Under the pieces are notes generated by a model. That model did not search any database and was not told the DNA's origin. It was given only the letters and a program-made list of their open reading frames with translations. Positions 18,369 to 26,560 of a stretch of 64,000 nt of DNA are shown one piece after another. How positions within the stretch are numbered: the first letter of the stretch is position 1; each line of letters begins with the position of its first letter. The translations under genes and the position numbers were made by a program. This stretch comes from an uncultured Saprospiraceae bacterium (GTDB taxonomy: Bacteria; Bacteroidota; Bacteroidia; Chitinophagales; Saprospiraceae), in NCBI GenBank assembly GCA_938015595.1, contig CALLPI010000002.1, forward strand, positions 124,001 through 188,000, read 5' to 3'.

Positions 18369-19511
18369 ATGAAAATCGCTGTACTCTTACCCTGCCTGGC
18401 ACTGGCTTTTCTGGCCTGCAAGCAGATTAACCCACCCAAGCCACAAGTGTTTCGCAAAAATACGGCACTACCCCTGGAACGCATCCGCCTACCCGAAGGC
18501 TTCCGCATTGACGTGTATGCCGAAAACGTAGCCAATGCCCGCTCGCTGGAATGGACGCCCAATGGAACCCTCTTTGTAAGCACCCGCGACAAAGGCTTTG
18601 TGTATGCCCTGCGCGATACCAACAAAGACTACTATGCCGATCAGATGTTCGTCATTGCCAAAGGCCTGAAAATGCCCAATGGCGTAGCCTTCAAAGACGG
18701 CAGCCTCTACGTGGCCGAGGTGAGCCGCATCCTTCGCTTCGACGATATTGAAACTCGCCTGGACAATCCACCCGCGCCAGTGATCGTCTTTGATAAATAC
18801 CCCACCGATACTCACCACGGCTGGAAGTACATCGCATTCGGCCCTGACGGCAAGCTCTACGTGCCCGTAGGCGCACCCTGCAACATCTGCGAAAAGGAAA
18901 ACGAAATCTATGCCACCATCACCCGCCTTAACCCCGATGGCACAGGCCTGGAAATCGTGCAGCGCGGCATCCGCAACACCGTAGGCTTTACCTGGCATCC
19001 GGAAACCCGCGAGCTCTGGTTCACCGATAATGGCCGCGACTGGATGGGCGACGACCTACCCGCCTGCGAGGTCAATCACGCTCCTCACGACTTTATGCAC
19101 TTTGGCTACCCCTACTGCCACCAGGGCGACCTGCCCGACCCAGAGTTTGGCGCCAAGCGCTCCTGCTCCGAATTTACCCCACCCGCTCAAAAACTCGGCC
19201 CGCACACCGCCCCTCTCGGCATCGAGTTTTACACTGGTAAGCAATTTCCCAAGGCCTATCGAAACCAGATTTTCGTAGCAGAACACGGCTCCTGGAATCG
19301 AAGTAAAAAAATTGGCTACCGCGTTGTACTTTTACGGCTCGAAGGTGCCAAAGTCGTCAGTTATGAACCCTTCGCCGAGGGCTGGCTCGACACCGCCAAA
19401 GACGAGGTATTTGGCCGTCCGGTGGATATTGAACTACTACCCGACGGCTCCATGCTCGTATCCGACGACTACGCCGACGCCATTTATCGAATCAGTTATG
19501 TGGGCAAATAA
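18369..19511 (+). CDS. Sorbosone/glucose dehydrogenase-like beta-propeller lipoprotein
   Basis: This 380-residue lipoprotein carries a signal peptide with lipobox FLAC (Cys17). The rest is a six-bladed propeller of the PQQ-dependent glucose/sorbosone dehydrogenase group. Marks are LPEGFRIDVYAENVANARSLEW, HHGWKYIAFGPDGKLYVPVGAPCNIC, IRNTVGFTWHPETRELWFTDNGRDWMGDDLP and the closing VFGRPVDIELLPDGSMLVSDDYADAIYRI. These sugar or aldehyde dehydrogenases use PQQ bound in the propeller; no PQQ synthesis genes are in the window, so the cofactor may be scavenged. The start at 18369 is set by the signal peptide. MeaB follows by 14 bp. Confidence 0.87.
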   Translation: MKIAVLLPCLALAFLACKQINPPKPQVFRKNTALPLERIRLPEGFRIDVYAENVANARSLEWTPNGTLFVSTRDKGFVYALRDTNKDYYADQMFVIAKGLKMPNGVAFKDGSLYVAEVSRILRFDDIETRLDNPPAPVIVFDKYPTDTHHGWKYIAFGPDGKLYVPVGAPCNICEKENEIYATITRLNPDGTGLEIVQRGIRNTVGFTWHPETRELWFTDNGRDWMGDDLPACEVNHAPHDFMHFGYPYCHQGDLPDPEFGAKRSCSEFTPPAQKLGPHTAPLGIEFYTGKQFPKAYRNQIFVAEHGSWNRSKKIGYRVVLLRLEGAKVVSYEPFAEGWLDTAKDEVFGRPVDIELLPDGSMLVSDDYADAIYRISYVGK

Positions 19512-19525
19512 CCAACATTGAAATC

Positions 19526-20587
19526 ATGCGCTCGCACAGCACCGTCGTCGCTGCCAACCTTAATCCCAAACTGACCAAGCGTCCGGCTGCACTGAGCGCA
19601 TTGTCAGCGGAGGCATTTGCACAAGGCATCTGCCAGGGCGACCGCGTGCTGCTCAGTCGAGCCATTACCCTGCTGGAAAGCCGCCTGCCTCGCCACAGAG
19701 AGTTAGGGTTGCAAATTCTCAATGCCTGCCTTCCCTGCCGCGTGCCTTCTTTTCGCATAGGCATTACTGGAGCCCCAGGTGCCGGCAAGAGCACCTTCAT
19801 CGAAGCCCTGGGGCAGTACGCTATTACACAGGGTCATAGAGTAGCCGTACCAGCCATTGACCCCTCGAGCAAGCGCAGTGGCGGTAGTATTCTAGGCGAC
19901 AAAACCCGCATGACCTCCCTGGCAGCATCTGACCATGCCTACATCCGCCCATCCCCAGCCGGCAACACCCTGGGGGGGGTAGCCAGCGCCACTCGTGAAA
20001 CTATCCTACTGTGCGAAGCCGCCGGATACGACCTTATCCTAGTAGAAACCGTAGGCGTAGGCCAGTCTGAAGTTGCTGTACACGATATGGTGGACTGCTT
20101 CCTGTTGCTCCTATTGCCTGGCGCCGGCGACGAACTCCAGGGCATCAAGCGCGGCATTGTAGAAATGGCAGACCTCCTGGCCGTCAACAAAGCTGACGGC
20201 GACCGCGTACCCCTGGCCAAGCGCGCACAGGCGGAGTACCGCAACGCCTTGCACCTGTTTGCACCCAAAGATACCGGCTGGACACCCCAGGTGCTCACTT
20301 GTTCAGCAACTACTGGCGAGGGCATGGCCGAAGTATGGAATGCCCTGCAAAACTACCGGCAAAGCATGACATCGGAAGCCTTGGTGCAACGCCGCCAACA
20401 GCAAGACTTAGAATGGATGCACCAGTACCTCCGGCATGAATTGTGGGAGGCTTTCAGCCGGCATCCCAAAGTGCTTGAGCAACTTCCCAGCGTAGAAAAC
20501 GCTGTACAAAGTGGCAGGCTTGCGCCATCGGCTGCAGCAAAGCAGTTATTAGAAGTTTTTATGGGATACGGCGATACCGCGCCCTGA
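19526..20587 (+). CDS. meaB: Methylmalonyl-CoA mutase-associated GTPase MeaB
   Basis: This is a G3E-family P-loop GTPase of 353 residues that protects and reactivates B12-dependent methylmalonyl-CoA mutase. Walker A is GAPGAGKST (about 82-90), followed by DPSSKRSGGSILGDKTRM and the switch region ETVGVGQSEVAV; the base-recognition motif is NKAD. A helical C-terminal dimerisation arm follows (about 280-350). It is cytoplasmic. The mutase subunits (mutA/mutB) are not adjacent and not in this window, so the client enzyme is encoded elsewhere. It is probably co-transcribed with the preceding lipoprotein gene because of the 14-bp gap. Confidence 0.94.
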   Translation: MRSHSTVVAANLNPKLTKRPAALSALSAEAFAQGICQGDRVLLSRAITLLESRLPRHRELGLQILNACLPCRVPSFRIGITGAPGAGKSTFIEALGQYAITQGHRVAVPAIDPSSKRSGGSILGDKTRMTSLAASDHAYIRPSPAGNTLGGVASATRETILLCEAAGYDLILVETVGVGQSEVAVHDMVDCFLLLLLPGAGDELQGIKRGIVEMADLLAVNKADGDRVPLAKRAQAEYRNALHLFAPKDTGWTPQVLTCSATTGEGMAEVWNALQNYRQSMTSEALVQRRQQQDLEWMHQYLRHELWEAFSRHPKVLEQLPSVENAVQSGRLAPSAAAKQLLEVFMGYGDTAP

Positions 20588-20701
20588 TTTTTGCGTCTTG
20601 TATTTGAACTTAAGCCCTTTTGAAGGGGTATAAGAGGTGATTGGTCGGGTGCAGCAAGCCATTCGACGTTTTTATGCGCCTGTATGCATTGACAAACACT
20701 G

Positions 20702-20709
20702 TATATTTG
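20702..20709 (+). promoter_or_regulatory. -7 element for the lemA cluster
   Basis: TATATTTG is an exact match to TAnnTTTG, 28 nt before the lemA ATG at 20738. No TTG at the ideal spacing was found. It precedes a three-gene cluster whose members overlap or nearly touch. Confidence 0.5.
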
Positions 20710-20737
20710 TTTCATCACCATCATAAAACCATTGTCT

Positions 20738-21325
20738 ATGAGATCGCTTACTGTTGGCATTGTACTGGTTGTGATTGCCTTGATCCTGTTTATGGCAGGC
20801 TGCAACTCATACAACAGTTTTGTAGACCAGGAAGAAGAAGTAGAAAACGCCTGGAGCAAAGTGCAAAGCGCTTATCAACGACGCGCCGACCTGATACCCA
20901 ACCTGGTGAACACGGTGAAAGGCGCTGCGCAGTTTGAACAGCAAACCCTCGAAGCCGTAGTAAATGCCCGCGCTCGCGCCACCAGCATCAACATTGATCC
21001 GGCCAACGTGACGCCGGAAAAGCTCAAGGAATTCCAGCAAGCTCAGAGCGAGCTGTCGCAAAGCCTGGGCCGGCTTTTGGTGGTAGCCGAAAACTACCCC
21101 CAGCTCAAAGCCACTCAAGCCTTCATTGAGCTACAGGCACAATTGGAAGGCACAGAAAACCGCATTAAAGTGGAGCGCGACCGCTACAATGATGTGGTCA
21201 CGGCCTACAACAAGAGCGTACGCCGCTTTCCGGGTAGCCTCTTTGCCGGCATGTTTGGTTTTTCGCAAAAGGCCCAGTTCGAAGCAGAGCAGAGCGCCCA
21301 AAAAGCACCCGAGGTCAAGTTTTGA
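20738..21325 (+). CDS. lemA: LemA family membrane protein
   Basis: The product has 195 residues with one N-terminal hydrophobic helix (5-20) that ends in a lipobox-like FMAGC, then a long helical domain facing the periplasm. The LemA signature VENAWSKVQSAYQRRADLIPNLVNTVKG is clear, as are the RYNDVVTAYNKSVRRFPG and FAGMFGF motifs. LemA function is not well known; in Bacteroidota it is regularly next to TPM-domain proteins, as here. The ATG at 20738 is preferred over a TTG six bases earlier. The next gene starts 12 bp downstream. Confidence 0.92.
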   Translation: MRSLTVGIVLVVIALILFMAGCNSYNSFVDQEEEVENAWSKVQSAYQRRADLIPNLVNTVKGAAQFEQQTLEAVVNARARATSINIDPANVTPEKLKEFQQAQSELSQSLGRLLVVAENYPQLKATQAFIELQAQLEGTENRIKVERDRYNDVVTAYNKSVRRFPGSLFAGMFGFSQKAQFEAEQSAQKAPEVKF

Positions 21326-21337
21326 TGAAGCCCTACC

Positions 21338-21769
21338 ATGATCCAACTGTTCAGCGCTGAAGAAGAAGCTGCCATTGTGAAGGCTATCCAGGCCGCCGAG
21401 GCGCAGACCTCCGGCGAGGTACGCGTACATATTGAGAAAAATTGCCGCGGCGACATAATGAAAGCAGCAATACGCACCTTCCGAAAGCTGGGCATGCATC
21501 GCACTGCCAATCGCAATGGCGTGCTCATCTTCATTGCACCAGAACGACGCGAGTTGGCCATTGTAGGCGACGCTGGCATACATGCCGTAGCGCCACCGGG
21601 CTTCTGGGATGCCGAGCGCGACCTCATGATTGAAGGCTTTCGCCAAGGCCAAGCCGCCCAAGGCATCTGCACTGCCATTGCTGCTGTTGGCGAAAAACTT
21701 AAGGCACACTTCCCTGTACAGCCAAATGACGCCGATGAATTACCTAATGAAGTATCTTACAGTGACTGA
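21338..21769 (+). CDS. TPM-domain protein without signal peptide
   Basis: This 143-residue protein contains a TPM (TLP18.3/Psb32/MOLO-1) domain over most of its length: FSAEEEAAIVKAIQAAEAQTSGEVRVHIE, then NGVLIFIAPERRELAIVGDAGIHAV and GFRQGQAAQGICTAI. No signal peptide or membrane helix is seen, unlike its neighbour. TPM domains occur with LemA in envelope-maintenance clusters; a phosphatase activity is reported for the plant homologue but unproven in bacteria. Its end overlaps the next gene by 23 bp. Confidence 0.88.
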   Translation: MIQLFSAEEEAAIVKAIQAAEAQTSGEVRVHIEKNCRGDIMKAAIRTFRKLGMHRTANRNGVLIFIAPERRELAIVGDAGIHAVAPPGFWDAERDLMIEGFRQGQAAQGICTAIAAVGEKLKAHFPVQPNDADELPNEVSYSD

Positions 21770-22604
21770 GCAAGCGATCCACTCTTACACCAGAGTGCCA
21801 CGCAGGTATAGGCTGGGGCGCGTGCTTTGGCTGTGGGCCTGGGTAGTGCTTTTGCTTTTCGCAGACACAGTAGTATCGCAAGCTAAGCAGACGCCGCCTC
21901 GACCTGTTCCTCCCCGCCTGGTCAACGACTACACCCGCCTGCTATCGCCTGGCGAAATGGAAGCGCTGGAGCGAAAACTGGTAGCCTACAACGATTCCAC
22001 CTCCACACAGATAGCCATAGTGATTGAAAACAGCCTGGAAGGCGACGATGTGTTTGACTACTCGCTTCGCCTGGCGCAGTCCTGGGGCATCGGCCAGGAT
22101 GAGAGTGACAATGGCGTGCTAATCTATGTGGCTCTTCAAGACCGAAAACTATACATCCATACTGGCTACGGTGCCGAGCGCTTCCTACCTGACGCTATGG
22201 CCAAGCGCATCATTGAAAATATACTCAAGCCAACTTTTCGAGAAGGACAGTACTACCAGGGTTTAGACCAGGCTACCAGCGTCATCATGCAGTTGGGGGC
22301 AGGCGAGTTCACCGCCGAACCTCGCCCTGAAGACGAAAGCTTCCCCTGGATAACCCTTCTTCTGCTCATAGCGCTCATTATCTTTTTCTCTTATCTTGGT
22401 CGCATGGGGCGTTATCATCGCCACGACGACGATGATGATGGCGGCTATTGGCGTGGTGGGCGCTACGACATGGGGCCGCGCGGCGGATGGGTGATGTTTC
22501 CTCCAAGCGGAGGGGGTGGCGGCTGGTCGGGCGGTGGAGGAGGCGGCTTTGGTGGCTTTGGCGGCGGCAGTTTTGGCGGTGGCGGTGCCGGCGGCAGTTG
22601 GTAA
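21747..22604 (+). CDS. YgcG-type TPM-domain membrane protein with Gly-rich tail
   Basis: This 285-residue protein (start at 21747; ATGs at 21726 and 21735 are alternatives) has a signal peptide (about 20-47), a periplasmic TPM domain (about 55-190, VNDYTRLLSPGEMEALERKL...DNGVLIYVALQDRKLYIHTGYG), one TM helix (about 205-225), a run of five Asp, and a C-terminal tail made mostly of Gly, Phe and Ser. This matches the YgcG family. The Gly-rich tail is low-complexity and surface- or cytosol-exposed. It is translationally coupled to the preceding TPM gene by the 23-bp overlap. Exact function unknown. Confidence 0.9.
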   Translation: MKYLTVTEQAIHSYTRVPRRYRLGRVLWLWAWVVLLLFADTVVSQAKQTPPRPVPPRLVNDYTRLLSPGEMEALERKLVAYNDSTSTQIAIVIENSLEGDDVFDYSLRLAQSWGIGQDESDNGVLIYVALQDRKLYIHTGYGAERFLPDAMAKRIIENILKPTFREGQYYQGLDQATSVIMQLGAGEFTAEPRPEDESFPWITLLLLIALIIFFSYLGRMGRYHRHDDDDDGGYWRGGRYDMGPRGGWVMFPPSGGGGGWSGGGGGGFGGFGGGSFGGGGAGGSW

Positions 22605-22703
22605 AATAATGCGAGAAGCTGCCCAGTGCAATGTGCCCGCGCAGCTTCTACAGTGACTTTTGTCTGTTGTAAAGCAAAAGTGCAAAATGCCAGTAGCGCA
22701 GTT

Positions 22704-23153
22704 TTACTCTGCCACCACCTCAAAGTTTAAGTCAGGTTGTATTTCTTTGTGTAGCAGCAACTTGGCAGTGTAAGCTCCCAACATTTTAATGTCTTCTTCG
22801 GGCAGTTGTATTTTGCGGCGGTCCACATCTATGTTAAACTGCTCCTTTAGCGCTGCTGCAATCTGTACGGTGGTGACACTGCCAAAAATCTTGCCACTGG
22901 TGCCGGCCTTTGCACCGATTTGCAACACCTTGCCTTCCAGAGCATTAGCAATAGCTTGGTATTCTCCTATGAGTTGAGCTTCTTTGGCTTCTTCTAGGCG
23001 CTTCAGACCTTCCAGACGATTGCGGTTAGTCTTGTTAGCCACAATAGCCATACCCTTGGGAATGAGGTAATTGCGGCCGTACCCATCGCGTACTTTGACA
23101 ATGGTATGCTTTTCGCCTACTTTTTCGATATGTTGCAACAGGATAATTTCCAT
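22704..23153 (-). CDS. rplI: 50S ribosomal protein L9
   Basis: L9 has 149 residues, the normal length. The N-terminal rRNA-binding part MEIILLQHIEKVGEKHTIVKVRDGYGRNYLIPKGMA is diagnostic. A connecting helix and the C-terminal domain follow (AAALKEQFNIDVDRRKIQLPE). It is third in the rpsF-rpsR-rplI operon, 31 bp after rpsR, and converges on the TPM gene with 99 bp between stops. Confidence 0.97.
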   Translation of the reverse strand: MEIILLQHIEKVGEKHTIVKVRDGYGRNYLIPKGMAIVANKTNRNRLEGLKRLEEAKEAQLIGEYQAIANALEGKVLQIGAKAGTSGKIFGSVTTVQIAAALKEQFNIDVDRRKIQLPEEDIKMLGAYTAKLLLHKEIQPDLNFEVVAE

Positions 23154-23184
23154 GACTTTCTGATTGATTTGATGGTAAAACAGA

Positions 23185-23454
23185 CTACTTCAGCATATCG
23201 GTGACAAACGGCAGCAAAGCAAGGTGGCGAGCACGCTTTACAGCAGTAGCCACTTTGCGCTGATACTTGAGCGAGTTGCCGGTGATCCGGCGGGGCAGTA
23301 GTTTACCTTGGTCATTGACAAACTGGAGCAGGAAATCGGCATCCTTGTAGTCAATGTATTTGATCCCGAATTTGCGGAAGCGGCAGTACTTTTTGCGATT
23401 CTGCCCAATTTTAGGGTTGCTCAGGAACTTAATATCGTCTCTGGACGTAGCCAT
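23185..23454 (-). CDS. rpsR: 30S ribosomal protein S18
   Basis: S18 has 89 residues and pairs with S6 on the platform of the small subunit. The family core is clear: [60 protein letters not shown]. It lies between rpsF (49-bp gap) and rplI (31-bp gap) in a standard order. Confidence 0.97.
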   Translation of the reverse strand: MATSRDDIKFLSNPKIGQNRKKYCRFRKFGIKYIDYKDADFLLQFVNDQGKLLPRRITGNSLKYQRKVATAVKRARHLALLPFVTDMLK

Positions 23455-23503
23455 GATGTCTTGCTTATTTTTCAGTTAAAGGAAAATGGTAGTGATTACT
23501 CAA

Positions 23504-24061
23504 TCAGTTTTGGGTAGTATCGTCTTCAGCAGCTAACATAGCCTCTGCAGCATCTTCTGCAGTGTAGGGCAGTGGCTCTCCTGCTTCAGGCTCAGCTACG
23601 GGAGCTTCTACAGAGGCAGCAACAGGTTCTGCTTCGATTGCGCCAGAGGCTGCTGATACCGGGTCAAGGGCTAGTGCGGCAGTTTGGGCGGGTTCTGCAA
23701 CTTCCTTGTCGGCCACCTTGCGCTTTTTGCCGATGAGACCCTTGCGCTTGTCGTCATTGTACTTGACGCCAAACTTGTCTAGCGCCACCGTGAGGAAGCG
23801 CAGCAGGCGTTCGTCGCGGCGCATGTTTAGTTCAAATTCGGTCAGGAACTCTGCGCTGGTGCAAGAAAACTCCACGCAGAAATAAACCCCCGACGAACGG
23901 CGCTTGATCTCGTAGGCCAACTGGCGCAAGCCCATTTTGTCTACGTGTACGATATGGCAACCTACCTTTTCCAGGTAATTGACATATGTCTGAGCTGTCG
24001 CTTCAATTTCATCGCCCGACAGCACTGGATCCACGATGAAAGTAACCTCGTAATTTCTCAT
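23504..24061 (-). CDS. rpsF: 30S ribosomal protein S6 with long acidic C-terminal tail
   Basis: Residues 1-115 are a normal S6 (MRNYEVTFIVDPVLSGDEI, GLRQLAYEIKRRSSGVYFCVEF, ELNMRRDERLLRFLTVALD). Residues from about 120 to 185 form an extra tail rich in Ala, Glu, Pro and Val, strongly acidic towards the end and predicted disordered. Bacterial S6 is usually 95-140 residues, so 185 is long; the reading frame is open and in phase throughout. First gene of the rpsF-rpsR-rplI operon, preceded by a good promoter. Confidence 0.96.
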   Translation of the reverse strand: MRNYEVTFIVDPVLSGDEIEATAQTYVNYLEKVGCHIVHVDKMGLRQLAYEIKRRSSGVYFCVEFSCTSAEFLTEFELNMRRDERLLRFLTVALDKFGVKYNDDKRKGLIGKKRKVADKEVAEPAQTAALALDPVSAASGAIEAEPVAASVEAPVAEPEAGEPLPYTAEDAAEAMLAAEDDTTQN

Positions 24062-24104
24062 TGATAATCAGACATAAGAGTGAAAAAATCAAAAAAAGCG
24101 GGCA

Positions 24105-24135
24105 CAAAGGTAGCTAACGCTCCGCATTCAGGCAA
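24105..24135 (-). promoter_or_regulatory. Promoter of the rpsF-rpsR-rplI operon
   Basis: Minus-strand TTG (24135-24133, within TTTG), a 20-bp spacer and TACCTTTG (24112-24105) make a full -33/-7 promoter. The rpsF ATG is 43 nt downstream of the -7 box. The intervening leader is A-rich when read on the plus strand. Confidence 0.7.
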
Positions 24136-24155
24136 ATTTTTAAAAAAGAAAACTT

Positions 24156-25103
24156 TCAGCCAATGCATATCTCGAAGCAGTAGTGGACTTTGGCATTGCG
24201 AAAGTCCGGTGGTATAGTCTGTGCGCTGATGTCCATAATGCGGGCACCAGCCCAGATGGCCTCGTGCTGCAGACGAAATTTGCGGGAGTTGGTAGAAAAA
24301 TACAGTACGCCATCCGGCTTCAGGCGGCGCAGGCAGCGGTTAATGAGGTAGGGGTGGTCTCTTTGCACGTCAAAGGGATAGTTCATGCGCTTAGAGTTGG
24401 AGAAGGTCGGCGGATCCAGCACAATGAGGTCATATTTTTCTTCAGGGGCTTGTTTGAGCCACTCTGTAACGTCAGCTTGGATGAAGCGGTGAGCGGGGTT
24501 TTCCAGGTGGTTAAGGCGGAGGTTGTCGCGTGCCCACTGCAAGTAAGTGGCCGACATGTCTATGGTAGTAGAGCCCGAAGCGCCTCCGGCAGCGGCATAC
24601 ACTGTGAAGGAACCAGTGTAGGCAAAGAGGTTGAGCAGCGTTTTGCCATTGGCGCGCTCGCGCACCATACGGCGAGTGATGCGGTGGTCTAAGAACAGCC
24701 CTGTGTCGAGGTAGTCGCTTAGGTTGACTTTAAACTGCAGCCCCCCCTCCCGTACCGTAAAAACAGCGTGCTGGTCAGCCAATTTTTCATACTGGGCGTT
24801 GCCCTTTTGCCGGCTTCGGGTTTTGAAGAATACGGCTTCGTGCGGAAGGCCAAAAGTGTCGGCCAGGGTTTGCCGGCATCCCCTGCGCCAAAGCTCGTAT
24901 TCAGTTTCGTCCAGAGGATGCCGGCGCTCATATTCTGCCGCATGAATGCGCCCCTCGTACCAGTCCACCACCAGCGGAAACTCTGGTATATCGGCATCGT
25001 AGAGGCGATAGCAACTCACATCTTCGCGACGTGCCCACTTGGCCAGGTGGCGCTGCATCTTGAGCAGGCGGTTGGCCAGCATCTGAAAATCGGGTAGCGG
25101 CAT
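24156..25103 (-). CDS. RlmK-like class I SAM-dependent 23S rRNA methyltransferase
   Basis: The 315-residue protein corresponds to the RlmK half of E. coli RlmKL, which makes m7G2069 in 23S rRNA. An N-terminal PUA-less EEHEE-like region (about 20-120) precedes a Rossmann methyltransferase domain with motif I LLNLFAYTGSFTVYAA and motif IV LDPPTFSNSKRM, the latter identical in type to RlmK rather than to RlmI. The expected partner RlmL (m2G2445) is not fused and not adjacent. It is cytoplasmic. It is separated from the DUF2807 gene by 14 bp and may be co-transcribed. RlmI-type m5C activity is a less likely alternative. Confidence 0.85.
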   Translation of the reverse strand: MPLPDFQMLANRLLKMQRHLAKWARREDVSCYRLYDADIPEFPLVVDWYEGRIHAAEYERRHPLDETEYELWRRGCRQTLADTFGLPHEAVFFKTRSRQKGNAQYEKLADQHAVFTVREGGLQFKVNLSDYLDTGLFLDHRITRRMVRERANGKTLLNLFAYTGSFTVYAAAGGASGSTTIDMSATYLQWARDNLRLNHLENPAHRFIQADVTEWLKQAPEEKYDLIVLDPPTFSNSKRMNYPFDVQRDHPYLINRCLRRLKPDGVLYFSTNSRKFRLQHEAIWAGARIMDISAQTIPPDFRNAKVHYCFEICIG

Positions 25104-25117
25104 AGCAACAATGATAC

Positions 25118-25852
25118 CTAATTGGCATCTATAACCCTGCCGGAGCCGGTAATGTTGACCAACAACGAGGGGTTGCCGCGATAGAGTACGTCGCCAGTAC
25201 CGGTGATGCGCACATTGAGGCGGCTATTGGCTCGCACCTCGGCGCTGCCCGAACCGCTGATGGTAATGTCCGCTTCGCGCATGTCCAGGCCAAAAGCCTT
25301 GAGCCGCCCGGAGCCGCTGATAAGCATGTCAAGTTTATTGCCCATGCCCTCCAGCGCCATGGTGCCAGAGCCGGAAATAGTGGCATTCACGTCATTGCAG
25401 TTCAACCCCAGATCAATAGTACCCGAGCCCGGCAGGTGCAGCTCAATGTCGTCCACATCAAAGGTATTGTCGCCAAAAATGCGGCCTGAACTATTCAGCG
25501 TCAGCTTGCGGATGTTGGGTAGAGTGATGAAGATGCGCACATCGCTGAAGTCGCGAAGGCAGCGGTCGGGCTCAATGCGCCATTCGCGTTCGCGCACAGT
25601 GAGGCGCACGCGATCTATAATGTTTTGCTGAGCTTCGATAGTGACTGATTGCTGAGCACCTTGGGTAATGATGACCTCAGCAACCATGTTGAGCTGAATG
25701 GCGTCGAACGCGGGCAGCGTGAAATTTTGCGATACGATACCACCTCTACCGTTGACACAACTGAGGATGTCGTCATCGTCAAAATCGAAGAAGCAACCGG
25801 ATGCCAGTACGGTGATGGCTAGTACTCCAATGAGCCATTGTATTTTTTTCAC
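25118..25852 (-). CDS. Head-GIN domain (DUF2807) lipoprotein
   Basis: A GTG at 25852 gives a textbook lipoprotein signal (KKIQWLIGVLAITVLASGC, Cys20) and 244 residues; an ATG at 25894 would add a 14-residue lead and overlap the upstream gene. The mature protein is a right-handed beta-helix-like DUF2807 domain: F-x-x-I-x-L-N-M-V-A-E-V-I-I-T-Q then repeated ISGSG units (ATISGSGTM, LISGSGRL, ITISGSGSA, ITGTGDV, ITGSGRV). This domain is very common in Bacteroidota envelope proteins and its role is unknown, possibly adhesive or structural. It is in a row with the RlmK-like gene and the next outer-membrane gene. Confidence 0.85.
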   Translation of the reverse strand: MKKIQWLIGVLAITVLASGCFFDFDDDDILSCVNGRGGIVSQNFTLPAFDAIQLNMVAEVIITQGAQQSVTIEAQQNIIDRVRLTVREREWRIEPDRCLRDFSDVRIFITLPNIRKLTLNSSGRIFGDNTFDVDDIELHLPGSGTIDLGLNCNDVNATISGSGTMALEGMGNKLDMLISGSGRLKAFGLDMREADITISGSGSAEVRANSRLNVRITGTGDVLYRGNPSLLVNITGSGRVIDAN

Positions 25853-25883
25853 GGTGTTGAGATTTTTTTTGAAAAAAGAAATG

Positions 25884-26468
25884 TTAACGGCCATTGCCAA
25901 ACCAGCCAAATCGGAAGGTCAGCGTAGCTGTTGGGCCACTAAAGTCGGCATCCTTGTACGGAGCTCTCGCGTTGGCACCGTTCACCAGGCGATAGCCCGC
26001 CGAGCCAGCTATCCGAAACCAGTGCAACAGGTTGAGTTCAGCACCTACTTCTGGCGTAAAAACGAAAATCTGATCCACTTCGGTATTGCGCGAACGGTCT
26101 AGCAATATATTGAGCGCGCCCCAGCCCATTCGCGCGCTGCCGTACAGGTGGGCGGCCTTATGAGTAGGCGTTGTAACGCCCAACCAAAAGCCACCATGCG
26201 CCAGTTCCAGGCGATCAATGTTGTTGTTTTTCAGCACGGCTCTCAAATCCGCTGTGCCGGAGCCGTAGCCACCCAGAAAGAAGTGGTCAAACACAATGCC
26301 GCCACCACCACCAAAGCTGGTACCGAACCCCTTGCGCAAGCCCATTTCTACGATGGGGCCGCCAAAGCCACCTACTACGCGGCCTTTGCCAAAGATGGTT
26401 TCGTGCTGTGCACGCAGCCCTGCCGAACAGGCCAGTAAAAGGGCCGCAGCTAAAAATATTGCTTTCAT
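25884..26468 (-). CDS. Predicted outer-membrane beta-barrel protein
   Basis: The 194-residue protein has a signal peptide (1-20, cut after RAQ) and a string of amphipathic strands rich in Gly and aromatic residues, closing with ATLTFRFGWFGNGR. I recognise no named family; the pattern fits small porin-like or OmpA-barrel-like proteins of Bacteroidota. Alternating G-F-G motifs (GGFGGPIVEMGLRKGFGTSFGGGGG) probably form the first hairpins. It precedes the DUF2807 lipoprotein gene on the same strand, 31 bp apart, suggesting a shared envelope role. Confidence 0.7.
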   Translation of the reverse strand: MKAIFLAAALLLACSAGLRAQHETIFGKGRVVGGFGGPIVEMGLRKGFGTSFGGGGGIVFDHFFLGGYGSGTADLRAVLKNNNIDRLELAHGGFWLGVTTPTHKAAHLYGSARMGWGALNILLDRSRNTEVDQIFVFTPEVGAELNLLHWFRIAGSAGYRLVNGANARAPYKDADFSGPTATLTFRFGWFGNGR

Positions 26469-26560
26469 GTTGTCTTGAAGTTTTATGATGATGACTACAA
26501 TTAAGCGCCGCCAACCTGATCACTGCCAGATCAGTAGCTGGCGTCGAGTATTTTAATAAT

